Positions 61,295 to 64,000 of a stretch of DNA of 64,000 nt are shown here, one piece after another. The notes beneath the pieces were generated by a model. The model searched no databases. It was not told the origin of the DNA and was given only the letters and a program-made list of their open reading frames with translations. A program made the translations under genes and the position numbers. Position 1 is the first letter of the stretch; the number at the start of each line of letters is the position of its first letter. Source of the DNA: Prorocentrum cordatum (Eukaryota > Sar > Dinophyceae > Prorocentrales > Prorocentraceae); the NCBI GenBank assembly GCA_963575745.1, contig CAUYUJ010015516.1, positions 455,932 to 519,931 on the forward strand, read 5' to 3'.

Positions 61295-61640
61295 AGAGAG
61301 AGAGGGAGACACGGAGACGGAAAGACAGAGAGAGAGAGAGCGAAAACAAAAAAGAGGAGGAGGAAGAGGAGGGGGAGGAGGAGGAGGAGGAGGAGAACGA
61401 NNNNNNNNNNNNNNNNNNNNNNNNNNNNNNNNNNNNNNNNNNNNNNNNNNNNNNNNNNNNNNNNNNNNNNNNNNNNNNNNNNNNNNNNNNNNNNNNNNNN
61501 GTGGTGGTGGTGGTGGTGGTGGTGGTGGTGGTGTTGGTGGTGGTGGTGGTGGTGGTGGTGGTGGTGGTGGTGGTGGTGGTGGTGGTGGTGGTGGTGGTGG
61601 TGGTGGTGGTGGTGGTGGTGGTGGTGGTGGTGGTGGTGGT
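61209..61640. repeat. TA, AG, GGA and GTG microsatellites around a 100-bp assembly gap
   Basis: (TA)n near 61231-61248, (GA)n to about 61345, GGA to 61398, N at 61401-61500, then (GTG)n to 61640. The gap is probably a collapsed microsatellite. Confidence 0.98.
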
Positions 61641-61964
61641 GCGGCGGCGCGGTGGTGGCGGGCGGATGGGCGCGCGAGAAAGAGGCCCGCGCTGGGGCGA
61701 GAACGCCATCCTCAACGACGGAGGCCAAACACCGATCCGAAATTGAGGCCCACGCTGGAGCGGGAGCACGATTCGGAACGATTCGGGAGCAGAAATGAGG
61801 CCGGCGCCTCAGCGAGAGCAGCATTTTAGAAAAAAAACACAAGCGAAAACCCAACTCCGGGGAATCCTGTGTGTAAAAAACAGTACGCGGGGGGGTGCCG
61901 AATATCTTCCGGACGCCATCAGGGGAAGTGGGAGAGTATTTTCATATTGTGTAATTGTAGAGAG
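61641..61964. other. no gene recognised
   Basis: GAGGCCCGCGCTGG, GAGGCCCACGCTGG and GAGGCCGGCGCC recur at about 61682, 61746 and 61798, suggesting a small degenerate tandem repeat. Nothing else is supported. Confidence 0.4.
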
Positions 61965-62178
61965 AGGAGGAGGAGGAGGAGGAGGAGGAGGAGGGAGGAG
62001 GAGGAGGAGGGGGAGGAGGGAAGAGGAGGAGCAGGGGGGGGGGAACGGAGGACGAGGGGCGGCGGGAGGGAGGAGGAGGGGAGGAGGAGGCGGAGGAGGA
62101 GAGGAGGAGGAGGAGGAAGAGGAGGAGGAGGAGGAGGAGGAGGAGGAGGCGGAGGAGGAGGAGGAGGAGGCGGAGGAG
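61965..62178. repeat. GGA tract
   Basis: GGA with G-run and GCGG interruptions, about 210 bp. Confidence 0.95.
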
Positions 62179-62417
62179 GCGCGCGGACCGCACGCCACCA
62201 GCAAGAGGCAAGCCTCGAGCTGGTGGTCCGGTACAATCAGCGCCCAGCACACACAAGAGCGTGGGCCGAGCGGGAGGGCCGCCCCGCCTGCCTGGCCACG
62301 TCGCACGCCAGCCTCCCCAGCGCCGAGAACACCAGGAAGAGGCACACGTACGCGGCGGGGGAGGGGGAGACGACGGGCGACAGACTACAAGGGCGGCCCA
62401 AGAAAAACCAAACGAGT

Positions 62418-64000
62418 TTAGTCAGACCCTGAGCTCGCTCCATCGGGAGCGGGTTCGGGCACACTGGCCGCTTCCAGCAGCCTCAAAGATAAAGCACGGC
62501 GGAGCTCCGCGCGGTCATCGTCGCGCTCGGCGGCCCCAGCAATCTTCACGCCCGTTCTGGGGTGACACCCACGCTCCAGCCGTCTAATCGACATTCTCTG
62601 GTTGGCAGCGGTGCTCGGGACTTTGGACCTCCCTTTGCATTGCTGCGCGAGGTTTCGCAGCGAGCCAAGAGAGCCGTGAGCCCCGCACAACTTGCAACAG
62701 TACACATGCAGGTGACGAAAAACGTCGTGCCCCAGGTCCCGAAACACAGAAAACTCGTCCGACGGCTCGGGCTCAGCCACAGGAGTCGGGGGACCTTGGA
62801 CTTCATCAATGCACGCGCGCTGAGCTTCGTCAGCGGCAGCCAGAGCAACCCTCACCGCTTCCAGCTGCACGGGCCTAAAAGCCGCCCCAAACTCACGAAA
62901 CCACTGGTCGCACACGTGTCGCTGGATCGAAGAAGGAGAACATTCACGATAGTCTCTGCTCGTGAGCAGGCTCTTAAGCGACTCCAGAGTGCGAGCAACA
63001 CGGCCACAGCTCCTGCATTTATAGGTGCCGGTGGTCTCGCAGCGAAATAACACATGGCTAGTGACCGTGACCTTAGGAGGGGCAGGGGCTCTCAAGAGGC
63101 GGAGGGGACGATCAGGGTCAACTTGTGTCCATGTGCCAGACTCAAGCAAACGTTGAGCAGCCCATGCAATGAACCGCACCGTGGACTTGTGATATTTTAA
63201 TTCACCTGACACCGCCGCACAAAAACCTTCAGCCAGCGTGTGAGAGCTAGCCCCTAGTTTGGCGAAAAAATCAGCCCACAGGTTCCCAGCCCAACTTTTG
63301 ATACACAGCCCACGCTCCAACACGTCATCAAAACTCAGATGGGCTGGGAACCAAGAGAACTGGGGGTGATTAGACTTAAGGTCAAATATGGACCTCCAGA
63401 TCGAGGCATGCTTGGACATGCCTTGGGAAAGATGCAGGCTCCAAGAGTTGCCTTCACGCACAACCGCCTGGAGGTCCGAAACAATACTCTGATGCTGCGG
63501 GTGAAATGCCAGACCCTGCCGCACGGCCCAACGTTCAGCGCGACCTATGGTCTGACGCTCACCTGGGAGCGCTCCATATACGGCCCTCAGGGGAAGCAGA
63601 CAATCAAATAACTGCACCACGCTCCACCCAGCTCTGGAGACCTCTGGGACCCCAGAGTGAAAGCAACTACCGTCAGTGAAAGACTGAGGGCCCCAGGGCC
63701 CAGAGACGTCCCCGAACTCAAATATAGGTGGGTTGGCAAGCGGAGCGGGAATATTAGTGGGCAAAGGAGGGATGCCATAAGTTAAATAATTAGAGTGTAC
63801 ATCGGGCTCCCCAGTTATAGAGGCCCGAGACTCGATCAACACGCGCCTATGCTTAGCCAGGGCCTCAGGAACCTCGTCACCCAAAGCATCAACCCCGTCG
63901 TCGGTGATGAACTTAGAGCAGGCATACCACATGTCCGTACGTACCTTGAGGAGCGGAGCAGGCGAGGCACACGGGTGGTACATCATATTGTAGAGCAGAA
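62418..64000 (-). CDS. LINE-like ORF2 C-terminus: RNase H domain and two zinc motifs (partial)
   Basis: The frame is open to the window edge, so the ATG at 63986 is probably internal and the reverse transcriptase lies beyond. Counting from that ATG, type I RNase H residues are Asp105 (SFTDGSCFH), Glu151 (GRAERWAV), Asp171 (IVSDLQAV) and Asp239 (GNLWADFFAKLGA). This is the arrangement in non-LTR elements whose RNase H follows the RT. Two CxxC motifs follow (YKCRSCGRV and YCCKLCGA), each preceded by an H-rich stretch, and probably bind nucleic acid. The stop is at 62418. About 420 residues upstream of the stop are free of breaks, so this copy may be fairly young. Confidence 0.75.
   Translation of the reverse strand, partial: LLYNMMYHPCASPAPLLKVRTDMWYACSKFITDDGVDALGDEVPEALAKHRRVLIESRASITGEPDVHSNYLTYGIPPLPTNIPAPLANPPIFEFGDVSGPWGPQSFTDGSCFHSGVPEVSRAGWSVVQLFDCLLPLRAVYGALPGERQTIGRAERWAVRQGLAFHPQHQSIVSDLQAVVREGNSWSLHLSQGMSKHASIWRSIFDLKSNHPQFSWFPAHLSFDDVLERGLCIKSWAGNLWADFFAKLGASSHTLAEGFCAAVSGELKYHKSTVRFIAWAAQRLLESGTWTQVDPDRPLRLLRAPAPPKVTVTSHVLFRCETTGTYKCRSCGRVARTLESLKSLLTSRDYRECSPSSIQRHVCDQWFREFGAAFRPVQLEAVRVALAAADEAQRACIDEVQGPPTPVAEPEPSDEFSVFRDLGHDVFRHLHVYCCKLCGAHGSLGSLRNLAQQCKGRSKVPSTAANQRMSIRRLERGCHPRTGVKIAGAAERDDDRAELRRALSLRLLEAASVPEPAPDGASSGSD

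Overview
The window looks like nuclear DNA of a dinoflagellate. The evidence is a decayed copy of the dinoflagellate spliced leader in front of a CAP-Gly gene (9979-9999), introns with GC and GA donors beside ordinary GT donors, many long trinucleotide tracts, copia-like and RNase H-bearing LINE-like retroelements of the kind common in these genomes, and inverted-repeat elements inside introns. I cannot name the genus. A run of 100 N (61401-61500) shows that this is a scaffold. Many reading frames carry small frameshifts; some may be assembly errors and others real decay.

The centrepiece is one complete LTR retrotransposon at 20076-38071 (17,996 bp), transcribed on the minus strand. Its 196-bp LTRs start TG, end CA and differ at 6 sites by my count. 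It is flanked by a 5-bp target duplication (GCATC) and sits inside a CAGCCT minisatellite. In coding order it has a primer-site candidate, a coiled-coil Gag, three CCCH zinc fingers with an SR-rich stretch, an aspartic protease, integrase, Ty1/copia-type reverse transcriptase and RNase H, then a ~930-residue extension with no recognised domain. Further reading frames follow, and one carries a domain that reads as a Tpt1/KptA-type RNA 2'-phosphotransferase. The Gag start and nearly all later blocks share one reading frame, interrupted by single stop codons between modules and by short frame excursions. This suggests an ancestral polyprotein of about 5,600 codons.

Left arm (1-20 kb): TCC/TCA tracts with an associated dispersed unit; decayed, unidentified minus-strand coding sequence (2.2-7.4 kb); a short CAP-Gly gene (minus, 8988-9928); degenerate minisatellites, a ~370-bp tandem duplication and a ~100-bp satellite array; and an RNase H fragment of a LINE-like element (18.8-19.3 kb).

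Right arm (38-64 kb): a 73-bp tandem repeat, a probable single exon (38757-39052), several foldback (MITE-like) elements, a 1-kb GGA/GGAGTGA array, LINE-like relics (47-51 kb), an unidentified frame-broken coding stretch on the plus strand (52.1-55.9 kb), a five-exon DUF3472 gene with three copies of an N-terminal module (minus, 56556-59697), more purine tracts, and the RNase H end of another LINE-like element running off the window edge (62418-64000).

The two supported host genes are the CAP-Gly gene and the DUF3472 gene. Most of the rest is mobile or repetitive DNA. At least two introns of the DUF3472 gene contain inverted-repeat elements, which points to introner-type intron gain.
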